Positions 43,612 through 53,138 of a DNA stretch of 64,000 bases are shown in pieces. The DNA comes from Roseateles sp. (GTDB taxonomy: Bacteria; Pseudomonadota; Gammaproteobacteria; Burkholderiales; Burkholderiaceae_C), in assembly GCF_019237615.1 (NCBI RefSeq), contig NZ_JAFAGT010000033.1:1-64000 (forward strand), in the 5' to 3' direction. The position numbers were made by a program, and so were the translations under genes. Within the stretch, counting starts at the first letter, position 1, and the number at the start of each line of letters is the position of its first letter. Under the pieces are notes generated by a model, which saw only the letters and a program-made list of their open reading frames with translations, was not told where the DNA came from and did no database searches.

Positions 43612-44987
43612 GCGTCGTCCCCGGCACAGTTGTCCTCGACATCGGCAAGACCAACGCCAAGCTCACGCTGATCGACGCGGCCGGCAAGACCCTTGCCGAG
43701 GCGCGCACGCCCAACACGGTGCGCCGCGTCGGGCCCTATCCGCATCACGACACCGAGCGGCTGTGGGTCTGGATGCTGGGTCAGCTGCGCGAGCTGTCGG
43801 CGCTGGCGCGCATACGCGCCATCGTGCCGGTCACGCATGGCGCCACGGCTGCGTTGGTCGACGAGGCGGGCCTGGTGCTGCCTGTGCTGGACTATGAGCA
43901 TGTGCCGGGAGATGCCGCCGATGAGGCGCGTTATGAGTCGCTGCGGCCGGCCTTCGGCGAGAGCGGCTCGCCGCTGCTGCCGGCCGGCCTCAACCTGGGC
44001 CGCCAGCTCGACTGGCTGCAGGGGCGCTTCCCCGCCGAGTTCGCCCGTGCCCGCCATGTGCTGCTGTACCCGCAGTACTGGGCCTGGCGGCTGTGCGGCG
44101 TCGCGGCCAGCGAGGTCACGTCGCTGGGCTGCCATACCGACCTGTGGCGGCCGGCGCAGGGTCGCTGGTCCAGCTTGGTCGAGCGCCACGGCTGGGAGCC
44201 GCTCTTCCCGGCGCGACGCGAGGCTTGGGCGCGGCTGGGCAGGCTGCGGCCCGAGCTCGCCGCCGACACCGGGCTGCCGGCCGACTGTGAGATCGTCTGT
44301 GGCATTCATGACAGCAATGCCTCGCTGCTGCGCCATCTGCTGACGCTGCAACAGGGTGGCCCCTGCACGGTGCTGTCCACCGGCACCTGGGTCATCGCGG
44401 CGGCGCTGGGCTCGGCGACCCGGCCCCTGGTCGAGGCCCTGGACATGCTGGCCAATTGCAACGTCTTCGGCGAGGCCGTGCCCTGCATGCGCTTCATGGG
44501 CGGCCGCGAGTTCGGTGCCATCGCTGGCGAACAGCCCGCCGCGTTCGCGGCCGAGGACGTCGAGCGGCTGATCGCGCGCGGCACGATGGCGCTGCCCTGC
44601 TTCGCGGAGGCGGGCGGGCCGTTCGCGGGCCGGGTGGGCCGCGTGACCGGCGCCATGCCGCAGACCGATGCCGAGCGCGCGGCGCTGGCGACGCTCTACG
44701 TCGTGCTGATGACGGACCATTGCCTGGACGCGTTGGGCGCCAGCGGCCGCGTCGTCGTCGAGGGCGCGTTCACGGCCAATCCCTGGTTCGGGCCCTTGCT
44801 GGCCGGGCTGGCGCCGGGGCGCGACGTGACCGTGTCGGACGACAGCAGCGGCACCACCTGCGGTGCCTGGATGCTGGACGCCTGGGGGCGAGAGCCCGAG
44901 GGCGGCGCGGCGCCGGTGCGCGCATGGAGCCCGCCGGGCTGGCGGGCCTACCGCGACGGCTGGCAGGCTGCTCTGCAGTCCAGATGA
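43608..44987 (+). CDS. FGGY-family kinase, probable rhamnulokinase
   Basis: GTVVLDIGKTNAKLTLID...IVCGIHDSNASLLRHL...VLSTGTWVIAAAL; TTG start overlapping the regulator stop. Confidence 0.82.
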   Translation: MSVVPGTVVLDIGKTNAKLTLIDAAGKTLAEARTPNTVRRVGPYPHHDTERLWVWMLGQLRELSALARIRAIVPVTHGATAALVDEAGLVLPVLDYEHVPGDAADEARYESLRPAFGESGSPLLPAGLNLGRQLDWLQGRFPAEFARARHVLLYPQYWAWRLCGVAASEVTSLGCHTDLWRPAQGRWSSLVERHGWEPLFPARREAWARLGRLRPELAADTGLPADCEIVCGIHDSNASLLRHLLTLQQGGPCTVLSTGTWVIAAALGSATRPLVEALDMLANCNVFGEAVPCMRFMGGREFGAIAGEQPAAFAAEDVERLIARGTMALPCFAEAGGPFAGRVGRVTGAMPQTDAERAALATLYVVLMTDHCLDALGASGRVVVEGAFTANPWFGPLLAGLAPGRDVTVSDDSSGTTCGAWMLDAWGREPEGGAAPVRAWSPPGWRAYRDGWQAALQSR

Positions 44988-45046
44988 AGACAGCCGGCTC
45001 GCGCCGGCAGTTGCGTTCGAGCACCTGGGCCCGGCCGTGGCGGCGC

Positions 45047-46294
45047 TCAGTGGATGAGGGCCTGGTAGGTCAGCGTGCGCACGCGCAGGTGCAGCGTTGA
45101 GTTGCCGGCGGGCCGCAGCTGCGTCATCAGCAGGATGACGAGGCGCTCCTTTGGGTCCACCGTGTACTGCGGGAAATAGGCGCTTCCCCAGCCGAAGGCG
45201 CCTTCGGTGCCCAGCTCGGTGAAGCCGCCGCGTCGCACGTTGACCCAGAAGCCCAGGCCGAAGCCGTCGGCGTCGCCGCGGTAGCGGCCGCCGAGGTGGT
45301 CGGCCGTCATCAGCTCCACGGTCTTGGGCGCGAGGATGCGCACGCCGTCCAGCTCGCCCTTGTTCAGCAGCATCTGAAGGAAGCGCGCGTAGTCGCCGGC
45401 GGTGCTCAGCATGCCGGCGCCGCCGGACATCAGCTTGTGCGGGCCGTTGACGAAGTCGCTCTTCGCGGCTGTCTCCATCAGCTTGAGCTGGCCGCCCTCA
45501 AGGCCGTAGACATGGGCCAGCCGTTCCACGTTCGCGGGCGCCACGGCGAAACCGGTGTCGGGCATGCGCAGCGGGTCGGTGATGCGGGTCTTGATGAACT
45601 GGTCCAGCGGCTGGCCGGACACCACCTCGACGAGGCGCCCCAGCACGTCGGTCGCATAGCCGTAGATGAACTGCTCGCCCGGCTGGCCCTGCAGCGGCAG
45701 CGCGGCGAAGCGGTCGGTCCATTGGGCCAGCGTCTCGTCGTTGCCGACGAGGTACCAGTCCTTCATGCCGGCCGCGTCGTAGGCGGCCTTGGCCGGGCCG
45801 GAGCCGTAGCTCATGCCGGCCGTGTGGGTCAGCAGGTCGTGGATAGTCAGCGCGCGGCGTGGCTTCTCGGTGCCGCCGCCGGGCAGGGCCACCTGCAGGT
45901 TGGCGAAGGCGGGCAGGTAGCGCGCCACCGGGTCCTTCAACAGGAAACGGCCTTCCTCGTAGAGGATCATGGCCGCCACGGTCGTGAGTGCCTTGCTCAT
46001 GGACGCGATGCGGAAGAGTGTGTCCGTGCGCATGGGCCTGGCGTTCTCGACGTCACGCTGGCCATAGGCCTTGAAGACGACCGGCTTGCCGTCGCGCATG
46101 ACGACCATGACGCCGCCGGCCAGCTGCTTGCTGGCGATCTGCTCGTCAATCGCCGCGTCCAGGCGCTTGAGCCGTTCGGGCGAGAAGCCTTGCGCGGTGA
46201 CCGCTTCCGCGGCCGTGGGCGGCGCTGCCGTCGCGGCGGGGGCATGGGTCAGCGCGGCGCAGGCCAGCGCCACGGCGAGGACATGGAGTCTCAT
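45047..46294 (-). CDS. Serine hydrolase, class C beta-lactamase/family VIII esterase-like
   Basis: SMSKALTTVAAMILYEEGRFLLKDPVARYLP (SxxK); YGYATDVLGRLVEVVSG. Confidence 0.82.
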   Translation of the reverse strand: MRLHVLAVALACAALTHAPAATAAPPTAAEAVTAQGFSPERLKRLDAAIDEQIASKQLAGGVMVVMRDGKPVVFKAYGQRDVENARPMRTDTLFRIASMSKALTTVAAMILYEEGRFLLKDPVARYLPAFANLQVALPGGGTEKPRRALTIHDLLTHTAGMSYGSGPAKAAYDAAGMKDWYLVGNDETLAQWTDRFAALPLQGQPGEQFIYGYATDVLGRLVEVVSGQPLDQFIKTRITDPLRMPDTGFAVAPANVERLAHVYGLEGGQLKLMETAAKSDFVNGPHKLMSGGAGMLSTAGDYARFLQMLLNKGELDGVRILAPKTVELMTADHLGGRYRGDADGFGLGFWVNVRRGGFTELGTEGAFGWGSAYFPQYTVDPKERLVILLMTQLRPAGNSTLHLRVRTLTYQALIH

Positions 46295-46298
46295 GGGT

Positions 46299-47549
46299 TC
46301 AGTCGCCCAGCGGTCGTTGTTGTGTGAACCCGGGGCTCACCGCGGCGTGGAACTGCTCCGGCGGCTGCGGTCGGCCCGGGTCGATGGGGCCGAGATCATC
46401 GCGCAGCTCAGCTGCCGCCGGCACGCCGGCTTGCCTCAGGCCCAGCGCCACCAAACGCGCCAGCTGCATGGCGCCGTAGCTGTTGTGGTGGGTGTTGTCC
46501 AGCTTGCCGTTGTTGACCGGGTGCATGGCCTGCGAGCGCTCGGCGCCCAGGGCCGCGTAGAGCCGCTGGCTCATCGCGTTGAGGTCGATGAAGGCCAGCT
46601 TCATGTCCCGGGCTACGGCGCGCGCCGCGTCGGCGTACTCGGTCAGGCTGGGCCGCAGCCGCCCCTGTTCGTCGAAGTTGCGTCGCTCCATGGACGACAC
46701 GACGACCGGCACGCCGCCGCGCGCGAGGATGCGCTCGGCATGGGCGCGCAGCTCGGCCTGGTAGCTCCGGGCGCTGCCGCTGCCATCCTTCTGCTGCTTC
46801 TGGTCGTTGTGGCCGAACTGCAGCAGCACCGTGTCGCCGGGCTGCAGCGTGGACAGGATCTTGTCCAGGCGCCGGCGCGCCAGCGAGTCGCGCAGGGTCT
46901 CGCCGGACTCGGCATGGTTGGACACCGCCACCGTGGGCTTGAACAGCAGCGTGAGCATCTGGCCCCAGCTGGCATAGGGCTCGCCGGACTGGTCGGCCAC
47001 CGTGGAATCGCCCAGCAGGTAGACGGTGGGCATGTTCACCGGCTCGAGCCGCAGGCGCGTCAGCGCCGGCCGGCTGCCGTTGATCTCCAGCGTCAGGCGG
47101 CGGTCCCAGGCCCAGGCCTCGCCGACGATCTCGCGCTCCTTGAGCTTCACGCGGCCGGCCTCCACGCCAGGCGCGGCGGCGATGCTGGCCGTGCGCACGT
47201 TGACGATGAAGCTGCGCGTCTCGGTCTTGCCGGCGGGCAACTGGACGCTGTCCAGCATCAGGCGCCGCAGCTCGGCCTTGATCGTCGTGTCGCTGGCGTC
47301 CTGGTCGCCCAGCGTGGCGGTCACGCGATAGTTGCCGTCGGGCAGGTCCACCGAGAAGAAGAAGGGCAGGCCGGCCGCGTTGCGCGGCGCGCCGGGCTCG
47401 AAGCCGTAGCCGCGCTCGCGGCTGTACAAGGTGTCGGCCCGCACCGCGACCTCGCCGGCGGCGGGCTGGCCATCGAAGGCGAAGCGCAGCGGCACCTGCG
47501 CCCAGGCGGGCGCGGCGAGCAGGCCGGCGACGAGCAGCAGGCGCTTCAC
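46299..47549 (-). CDS. SGNH/CE12-like rhamnogalacturonan acetylesterase with N-terminal beta domain
   Basis: TVYLLGDSTVADQSGEPYASWGQML, LQFGHNDQKQQKDGSG, HPVNNGKLDNTHHN. Confidence 0.85.
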   Translation of the reverse strand: MKRLLLVAGLLAAPAWAQVPLRFAFDGQPAAGEVAVRADTLYSRERGYGFEPGAPRNAAGLPFFFSVDLPDGNYRVTATLGDQDASDTTIKAELRRLMLDSVQLPAGKTETRSFIVNVRTASIAAAPGVEAGRVKLKEREIVGEAWAWDRRLTLEINGSRPALTRLRLEPVNMPTVYLLGDSTVADQSGEPYASWGQMLTLLFKPTVAVSNHAESGETLRDSLARRRLDKILSTLQPGDTVLLQFGHNDQKQQKDGSGSARSYQAELRAHAERILARGGVPVVVSSMERRNFDEQGRLRPSLTEYADAARAVARDMKLAFIDLNAMSQRLYAALGAERSQAMHPVNNGKLDNTHHNSYGAMQLARLVALGLRQAGVPAAAELRDDLGPIDPGRPQPPEQFHAAVSPGFTQQRPLGD

Positions 47550-47550
47550 G

Positions 47551-50289
47551 TCAATCCTTCAGGTGCTCGCCGACCAGTGCCAGGTTCTGGATGGCGGCCA
47601 GTCCCCACTGCGCGGTGTCGTTGGTGCTGATCCAGGGCGCCTCGTCCACCGGGTTCAGCGCCAGCGGGCCGGCGATGCGCGTGGTCTTCAGCGGCTTGGC
47701 GCCGAAGCGGCCGTCGCCGAGGAATTCCTTCCAGGCCCGCTGCGCCAGCGCCGGGTCCCTGAGCTGCGCGGCGGCGTAGGCGGTCAGGCGTGAGTGGCCC
47801 ACGCTGAGCACCGGGCTGCCGCCGTGCGGCATGCCCAGGGCCTTGACCTGCTGCTCGCGCGGCGCGTTGTAGAGCGCGCAGTACTGCAGCCAGGCCTGCC
47901 TGAACTCGGGCATGTCGATCAAGTCCACCAGCTCGGCCAGCATCTCGACGGCGCCGAAGACCGCACTCAGGTGGCTGGCGCTGACCTTGTCGCCGCTGAC
48001 GTTGTGGAAGGCGCCTTCGTTGGGCCCGCCCGGCTCGTAGCCGCCGCTGCCGGTGAAGAAGCCATGCGGCATGGCCGCGATGCCCTTCATGCCGCGCAGC
48101 AGCTTGTTGCGCCAGCGGACGTCGCCGCTGCGTTCCCATTCGGTCAGCACGTTCGCGACGACGGAGCCCCAGTCGGTGCCGAAGCCGATGCGCGCGGGCC
48201 AGGGGCCCTTGTCCACGCGGCCGGCGATCTTGCGTACCGGGTCCACCTCGTCCATCTTGGCGTCGGCGTTCAGCACCTCGCGCATGACGTCGCCCACGCG
48301 TTCGTCGGCCGTCAGGTAGTAGTAGAAGCGCCGGTAGGCGGACGTGGAGATGCGCGCCTGCTTGGCGCTGCAGCCCCAGTGCTGCACGTTGTGGCGCGTG
48401 CCCAGGCCCTGGAAGCGGCCGGCGTGATAGATGTCCACGTCGCTGGTGTGGCGCACCATGGCCTCGGCGAAGCGGAAGATGTCGGCGCGGCCGCTGCGCA
48501 GGTAGGCGTACCAGAGCCAGAGGTCGGGCGACAGCTCCGAGTTGTCCCAGGCGAAGCCGCCCACGTCGTAGCGCCACTCATGGCGGTCGGCGTCGTAGGT
48601 GTGGCGGATGTCGCCATAGTCCCAGAAGCCGTACCAGTGGCGCTGCTCGACCTCCTTGGCGTAGAAGCCGAAGAGGAAGTCCAGCCTGTCCTCGATTTTC
48701 TGGCGCATGGGCGTGGAGCGGTCGGGCAGGCTCCACAGCCGGCCGAACACGCCCGCCTGCAGATAGCGCTGCGGCGCGGCGGCCAGTTGCGGCGGCGTCT
48801 GCACGGCGGCGGCCATCTGCACCAGGCGCTCGCGGCTGGGCGTGGCGGCCAGTGCCCACAGCGTGAGCTCGCTGCTGCGCGCGATGCCCATGGGCGTGCC
48901 GAAGCCCTTCTCGTAGTCTTCGTAGGTCATCTCCAGGCCTTCGAGCTCCTGCTCGTGGGTCTCCATGCCCAGGCCGTCGTGATAGAAGCGCAGGTCCATG
49001 GCCGGCGCCTCGGGGGAGTGCATCCACAGAGTCACCTGCGCGGCATCGGTGTGGGCGTTGCGGATGTCCAGCTGTGTCGGGTGGCGTTGCCAGAAGTCGC
49101 GCAGGCCGAAGGCCACGCCTCCCGTTGCGCCGCCGACATAGCCCGTGCCCGGCGCGCGCTTGCCAAAGGCCGCCGGAATCCAGCCATGGCCGGGCTGGGT
49201 GCGCTTCTTGATCTGGAAGCCATCGGCGCTGAGCTGGCTCAGCGTGTAGTCGCCCCAGGCGGGGATGCGGTGGTGCAGCTGGCGCACCTGCGCGCCCCAT
49301 TGCGCCAGCGGCGGCGTAGCGCGGCCGGCCAGCTGGGCCTCGCGCACGGCGGCGCCGGGGTCGCGGCGCAGGCCGGTGAGGTTACGCACGCCCTCGGCCC
49401 ACAACCCACCGGCTTCGCCGGCGAAGCGCACATGGCGGTCGTGCAGCGCGTCGCGCAGCGGCACGTCGAAGCGCAGGCCTATGCCGCGGAGGTAGTCGCG
49501 GTGCTCGTCGCCGTCGAAGACGAAGCTGTGCATGACGCGCAGCGATTCGGCGCCGGCGTAGAAATAGAAACGCACCGAGAACGGCAGCCACTCGCGACCG
49601 GCGGCGCTGCGGTGCTGGCCGTCCACCTTGACGACCGCGCGCACCGGGCCGGCCTGCTCGACGGTAAGCTTGGCAATGCGGCTCTGGAAAGCGGTCTGCG
49701 TGACGGGACCCTGCCCGGCATCGGGCTTGTCGTCGGTCTGCGCGACCAGCGTGCAGCCGCCCATCACCGCCCGGCCATCGCGTTCTATGCCCTGGATGAG
49801 CTGGGCTCCCTGGCGTGGCAACCGGCAGCGAATGACGCCGGTGTCGACCTCGACGGCGTCCGGCAGGTCCTTGACGCTGAGCCTGGCACCAGCCGCGGCC
49901 GTGCCCTTGCCGGGGCGGATGCGCGGCGCGGCGCCGGTGGCGACGCCGGCGGGCAGCGCGTGGGCCGTCCACTTCAGCGAGCCGTCGGGCCAGTAGGCCA
50001 ACGGCCAGGTCTGCAGCGGCAGCGGTCTGCCGTCGGCGTCCAAGGCGTGGAAGTCCTGGCCCCTGGGCTGCTCGCCACGCGGCCAGGGCAGGCCCAGCGT
50101 GGCGCCCAGCATCAGCTCGGGCGCGGCACCGTCCAGCCAGCGCAGCGCCGACGGATCGACCGCGGCCGGTGCCGCAGCCTGCGCAGGTGCCGCGGTGGAA
50201 GCCATGGTGGCCGTGGTGGCGAGGCTGGCCAGGCCACCGACGGGCAGCGTGGCGGTCTTGAAGAAGTGGCGGCGGCTGAAGTCGGTCAT
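47551..50289 (-). CDS. Tat-exported YetA/PcRGLX-like (exo-rhamnogalacturonan lyase family) protein
   Basis: Tat signal SRRHFFKTATLPVGGLASLA; 912 aa; WPLAYWPDGSLKWTAHALPAG and late WYGFWDYGDIRHTYDADRHEWRYDVGGFAWDNSE. Confidence 0.7.
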   Translation of the reverse strand: MTDFSRRHFFKTATLPVGGLASLATTATMASTAAPAQAAAPAAVDPSALRWLDGAAPELMLGATLGLPWPRGEQPRGQDFHALDADGRPLPLQTWPLAYWPDGSLKWTAHALPAGVATGAAPRIRPGKGTAAAGARLSVKDLPDAVEVDTGVIRCRLPRQGAQLIQGIERDGRAVMGGCTLVAQTDDKPDAGQGPVTQTAFQSRIAKLTVEQAGPVRAVVKVDGQHRSAAGREWLPFSVRFYFYAGAESLRVMHSFVFDGDEHRDYLRGIGLRFDVPLRDALHDRHVRFAGEAGGLWAEGVRNLTGLRRDPGAAVREAQLAGRATPPLAQWGAQVRQLHHRIPAWGDYTLSQLSADGFQIKKRTQPGHGWIPAAFGKRAPGTGYVGGATGGVAFGLRDFWQRHPTQLDIRNAHTDAAQVTLWMHSPEAPAMDLRFYHDGLGMETHEQELEGLEMTYEDYEKGFGTPMGIARSSELTLWALAATPSRERLVQMAAAVQTPPQLAAAPQRYLQAGVFGRLWSLPDRSTPMRQKIEDRLDFLFGFYAKEVEQRHWYGFWDYGDIRHTYDADRHEWRYDVGGFAWDNSELSPDLWLWYAYLRSGRADIFRFAEAMVRHTSDVDIYHAGRFQGLGTRHNVQHWGCSAKQARISTSAYRRFYYYLTADERVGDVMREVLNADAKMDEVDPVRKIAGRVDKGPWPARIGFGTDWGSVVANVLTEWERSGDVRWRNKLLRGMKGIAAMPHGFFTGSGGYEPGGPNEGAFHNVSGDKVSASHLSAVFGAVEMLAELVDLIDMPEFRQAWLQYCALYNAPREQQVKALGMPHGGSPVLSVGHSRLTAYAAAQLRDPALAQRAWKEFLGDGRFGAKPLKTTRIAGPLALNPVDEAPWISTNDTAQWGLAAIQNLALVGEHLKD

Positions 50290-51944
50290 GTGCGGGCGTG
50301 TTGGACTGGGGAGGCCTGGGACTGGGGGGCGGCACCGCGACCCCAGAGGCGGTCATAGGGCCAGCCGGTCAGGCCTTCGACGATCTGGCGGTTGGTGGCG
50401 CTCTCGGCCGCGGTGGCACCCTGGCGCAGGCGCTCCACCTCGTGCACCAGCACGGCATGCGTGTCGGCGTTCAGGCGGAATCGCCACGAGGCCAGCAGGC
50501 CCAGCAGCATCAGCAGCAGCGGCCCGCCCACCATCAGCGCGGTGATGGTCTGTACGGCCTCGGGCGTTTGCGCGATGAGCTCGCCCGGGCGGGTCTTGGG
50601 CGACACATAGCCGCCCAGCTCGATGATCCAGCCGCTGGCGATGATGGCGGCACTTTGTGCCACCTTGCGCACCAAGGTCATCACGCCGGCAAAGATGCCC
50701 TCACGACGCTGACCGGTGACAGCCTCGTCGATGTCGGGCAGGTAGTTGTAGACCGACCAGGGAACGAAGTTCAGCGTGCCGCGGCCCAGGCCGGCGAGCA
50801 CGATGGGCACGAATAGCCAGAACACCAGGGCGGGCGAGAACCCGGTGCGCGTGGGATCCAGCGCGCCGAACAGGTTGGCGCCCAGGGCCTGGAAGCCCGC
50901 GGTGAAGCCTTCGGGCTGCGTCAGGTAGAAGCCCAGGTAGAGCAGCAGCGCGGCGCCGAACAGGCCGATGGCGATGCGGTAGGCAAGCACCGGGCCGGTG
51001 CGGATCACGATCTGGATGGCCACCATGACGGAGATCAGCTGCGCCACGTACATGACCGTCATCAGCTGCGAGATGACCAGGGTTGCGCCCATCAGCACCG
51101 TCGCCACGAAGATGGGGAAGGCGGTATTGAAGATGTCCTGCGACAGGTAGCCGCCCAGGTAGATGGACAGGTGCTGGCGGAAGGCGCGGATCTTCAGCGT
51201 GGAGAACAGGTCGCCGAACATTTTGACCGGCAGGTTGAGCGCGGCCTTGAGGCTGAAGCCACCATAGGTCTGCGACAACACGGCCTGCTCGCGCGGGCCA
51301 TAGGGCCGCTCCCAGCTCGTCAGCACGACGATGAGCACGACCACCGAGAAGATGACGCCGAAGATGGCCGCCATCCAGAAGAATGTGTCGGGCGAGTCCT
51401 TGCCGCCGAAGCTGCTGATCAGCAGCGTGGGCAGATAGGAGGCCAGGATGGCCGAACTCTGCGCGACGATCATGCGTGCGCCGGCGAACCTGGCCTTGGC
51501 CTTGTAGTCCTTGGTCATCTCGGCCGCCAACGTTTCCCAGGGGATGAGAAACATCGTGTAGAGCAGCTCGAAGAAGATGAAGGCCAGCAGGTAGTAGGTG
51601 AAGCTGTGGCCGGTGCGGAAGATCAGCGCAAAGCTGGGCAGCAGCGGGATGGTGATGAGCAGGAAGACCTTGCGCCGGCCTATCTTGCGGCCCACCCAGG
51701 TGTGGCGCAGGTTGTCGGACACATAGCCGATCAGCGGGCAGGTGATGGCTTCCAGCAGTCGCGGCAGGCCGAGGATCAGCCCGGCCTCCACGGCGCTGAG
51801 GCCGCAGAAGGTCGTGAAGAAATAGAACAGCCAGCCGGTGATGACGGCCTGGGCGCCGGCGCCCAGCATGTCGCCCGAGCCCCAGCCCCAGTAGTTGATC
51901 CAGTTAGGCTCGCGGGCCGCGGGGTGAAGGTTCTTCTGCTGCAT
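50286..51944 (-). CDS. GPH-type (glycoside-pentoside-hexuronide:cation) MFS symporter
   Basis: WINYWGWGSGDMLGAGAQAVITGWLFYFFTTF, IGYVSDNLRHTWVGRKIGRRKVFLL; multiple TM segments. Confidence 0.88.
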   Translation of the reverse strand: MQQKNLHPAAREPNWINYWGWGSGDMLGAGAQAVITGWLFYFFTTFCGLSAVEAGLILGLPRLLEAITCPLIGYVSDNLRHTWVGRKIGRRKVFLLITIPLLPSFALIFRTGHSFTYYLLAFIFFELLYTMFLIPWETLAAEMTKDYKAKARFAGARMIVAQSSAILASYLPTLLISSFGGKDSPDTFFWMAAIFGVIFSVVVLIVVLTSWERPYGPREQAVLSQTYGGFSLKAALNLPVKMFGDLFSTLKIRAFRQHLSIYLGGYLSQDIFNTAFPIFVATVLMGATLVISQLMTVMYVAQLISVMVAIQIVIRTGPVLAYRIAIGLFGAALLLYLGFYLTQPEGFTAGFQALGANLFGALDPTRTGFSPALVFWLFVPIVLAGLGRGTLNFVPWSVYNYLPDIDEAVTGQRREGIFAGVMTLVRKVAQSAAIIASGWIIELGGYVSPKTRPGELIAQTPEAVQTITALMVGGPLLLMLLGLLASWRFRLNADTHAVLVHEVERLRQGATAAESATNRQIVEGLTGWPYDRLWGRGAAPQSQASPVQHART

Positions 51945-51951
51945 GTCGGCC

Positions 51952-53115
51952 TCAGATGAAGCGGACGAGCAGTTCGCCCATGGCCAGCAGCGCCATCGCT
52001 TGGCCGAAGGGCATTGAGGTCAGCGGGATGTCCTTGTATTCCTGCAGCGTGTTGAAGACCGGCGTGCCGAAGCTGACCTGGGTCAGCTCGCCCGCGTCGC
52101 TGATCTTGCTGCGCACGGCCAGCGCGGCCTTCACGCCGAAGGCCTCGTAGTCCTTGGAGATGTAGCCCTTGCGGACAGCCTTCAGGATGCCGTAGGCGAA
52201 GCCGGCCGACGCGGCGGCTTCGTCGTACGACGTCGGGTCGTCCAGCAGCGTGGGCCACAGGCCGGACGCTGACTGGCAGCCCGCCAGCGCCTTGACCTGG
52301 GCCTCCAGCGTGGAGACGAGGAACTGACGGAAGGCATCACCTTCGGGCAGGTTCAGCAGCTCGATGAACTCCGGGATGACGATGGTGACCCAGGAGTTGC
52401 CACGTGCCCACAGCGCGTTGGCGAAGTTGTGACGGCCGTCGAAGGTCCAGCCATGGAACCAAAGACCGGTCTTGCGGTCGGCCAGGTACTTGATGTGGAC
52501 GAGGAACTGGCGCTTGGCCTCCTCGACATAGTGCGGGCGGTTCAGCAGCAGGCCGAACTTGGCCAGCGGCAGCACCGACATCATCAGCGTGTCGTCCCAC
52601 AGCTGCTGGTGGTTGACACTGTTGTAGACGATGTGCTGGAAGCCGCCTTCCTCGGTGCGCGGCAGTTCGTGGTAGACCCATTCCGCCCAGCGGTCGATGT
52701 AAGGCAGGAAGCGGCGCTCGCCACTGCGCTCGAACAGATAGGCCAGGGTCAGGAAGGGCGCCACCGTGTTGATGTTGCGGCTGGGCATGCCCTCCTTGAA
52801 CCGTGCCTCGAACCAGTCGGTCATGATGTCCCAGGCCTTGGGGTCGCCGGTCAGCTCCCAGACCTTGTAGACGCCGTAAAGGCCCACGCCGTGGGTCCAC
52901 TCGAAGCCGTTCCAGCCCTTGGTGTCCAGCACGCGGCCATCGTCCAGGCGCAGCAGGAACTTGCCGTCCTGGTCCTCGATGTGGATCAGGTTGTCGATGA
53001 GGCGGGCTATGGCGCCGCGGATGTCGTCGCGGTCCGCGCCGAGGTGGGCCGCGTGATGGGCCAGCAGCGGGTGGATCCTGGAGGAGTCGACGGGCTTGAG
53101 GACTTGCTTGGACAT
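51952..53115 (-). CDS. GH105 unsaturated rhamnogalacturonyl hydrolase (cytoplasmic)
   Basis: WTHGVGLYGVYKVWELTGDPKAWDIMTDWFEARF, LWARGNSWVTIVIPEFIELL; no signal peptide. Confidence 0.88.
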   Translation of the reverse strand: MSKQVLKPVDSSRIHPLLAHHAAHLGADRDDIRGAIARLIDNLIHIEDQDGKFLLRLDDGRVLDTKGWNGFEWTHGVGLYGVYKVWELTGDPKAWDIMTDWFEARFKEGMPSRNINTVAPFLTLAYLFERSGERRFLPYIDRWAEWVYHELPRTEEGGFQHIVYNSVNHQQLWDDTLMMSVLPLAKFGLLLNRPHYVEEAKRQFLVHIKYLADRKTGLWFHGWTFDGRHNFANALWARGNSWVTIVIPEFIELLNLPEGDAFRQFLVSTLEAQVKALAGCQSASGLWPTLLDDPTSYDEAAASAGFAYGILKAVRKGYISKDYEAFGVKAALAVRSKISDAGELTQVSFGTPVFNTLQEYKDIPLTSMPFGQAMALLAMGELLVRFI

Positions 53116-53138
53116 GGTCTTGTCTCTCTGTGTACTGC

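Noticed and set aside
44995-45020. GCCGGCTCGCGCCGGC hairpin as a terminator
   Set aside because: Good stem but no T-tract, and very GC-rich surroundings; not enough to call
47794-50358. 854-aa plus-strand ORF
   Set aside because: Antisense to the YetA/exo-RG-lyase-like gene; composition typical of a shadow frame
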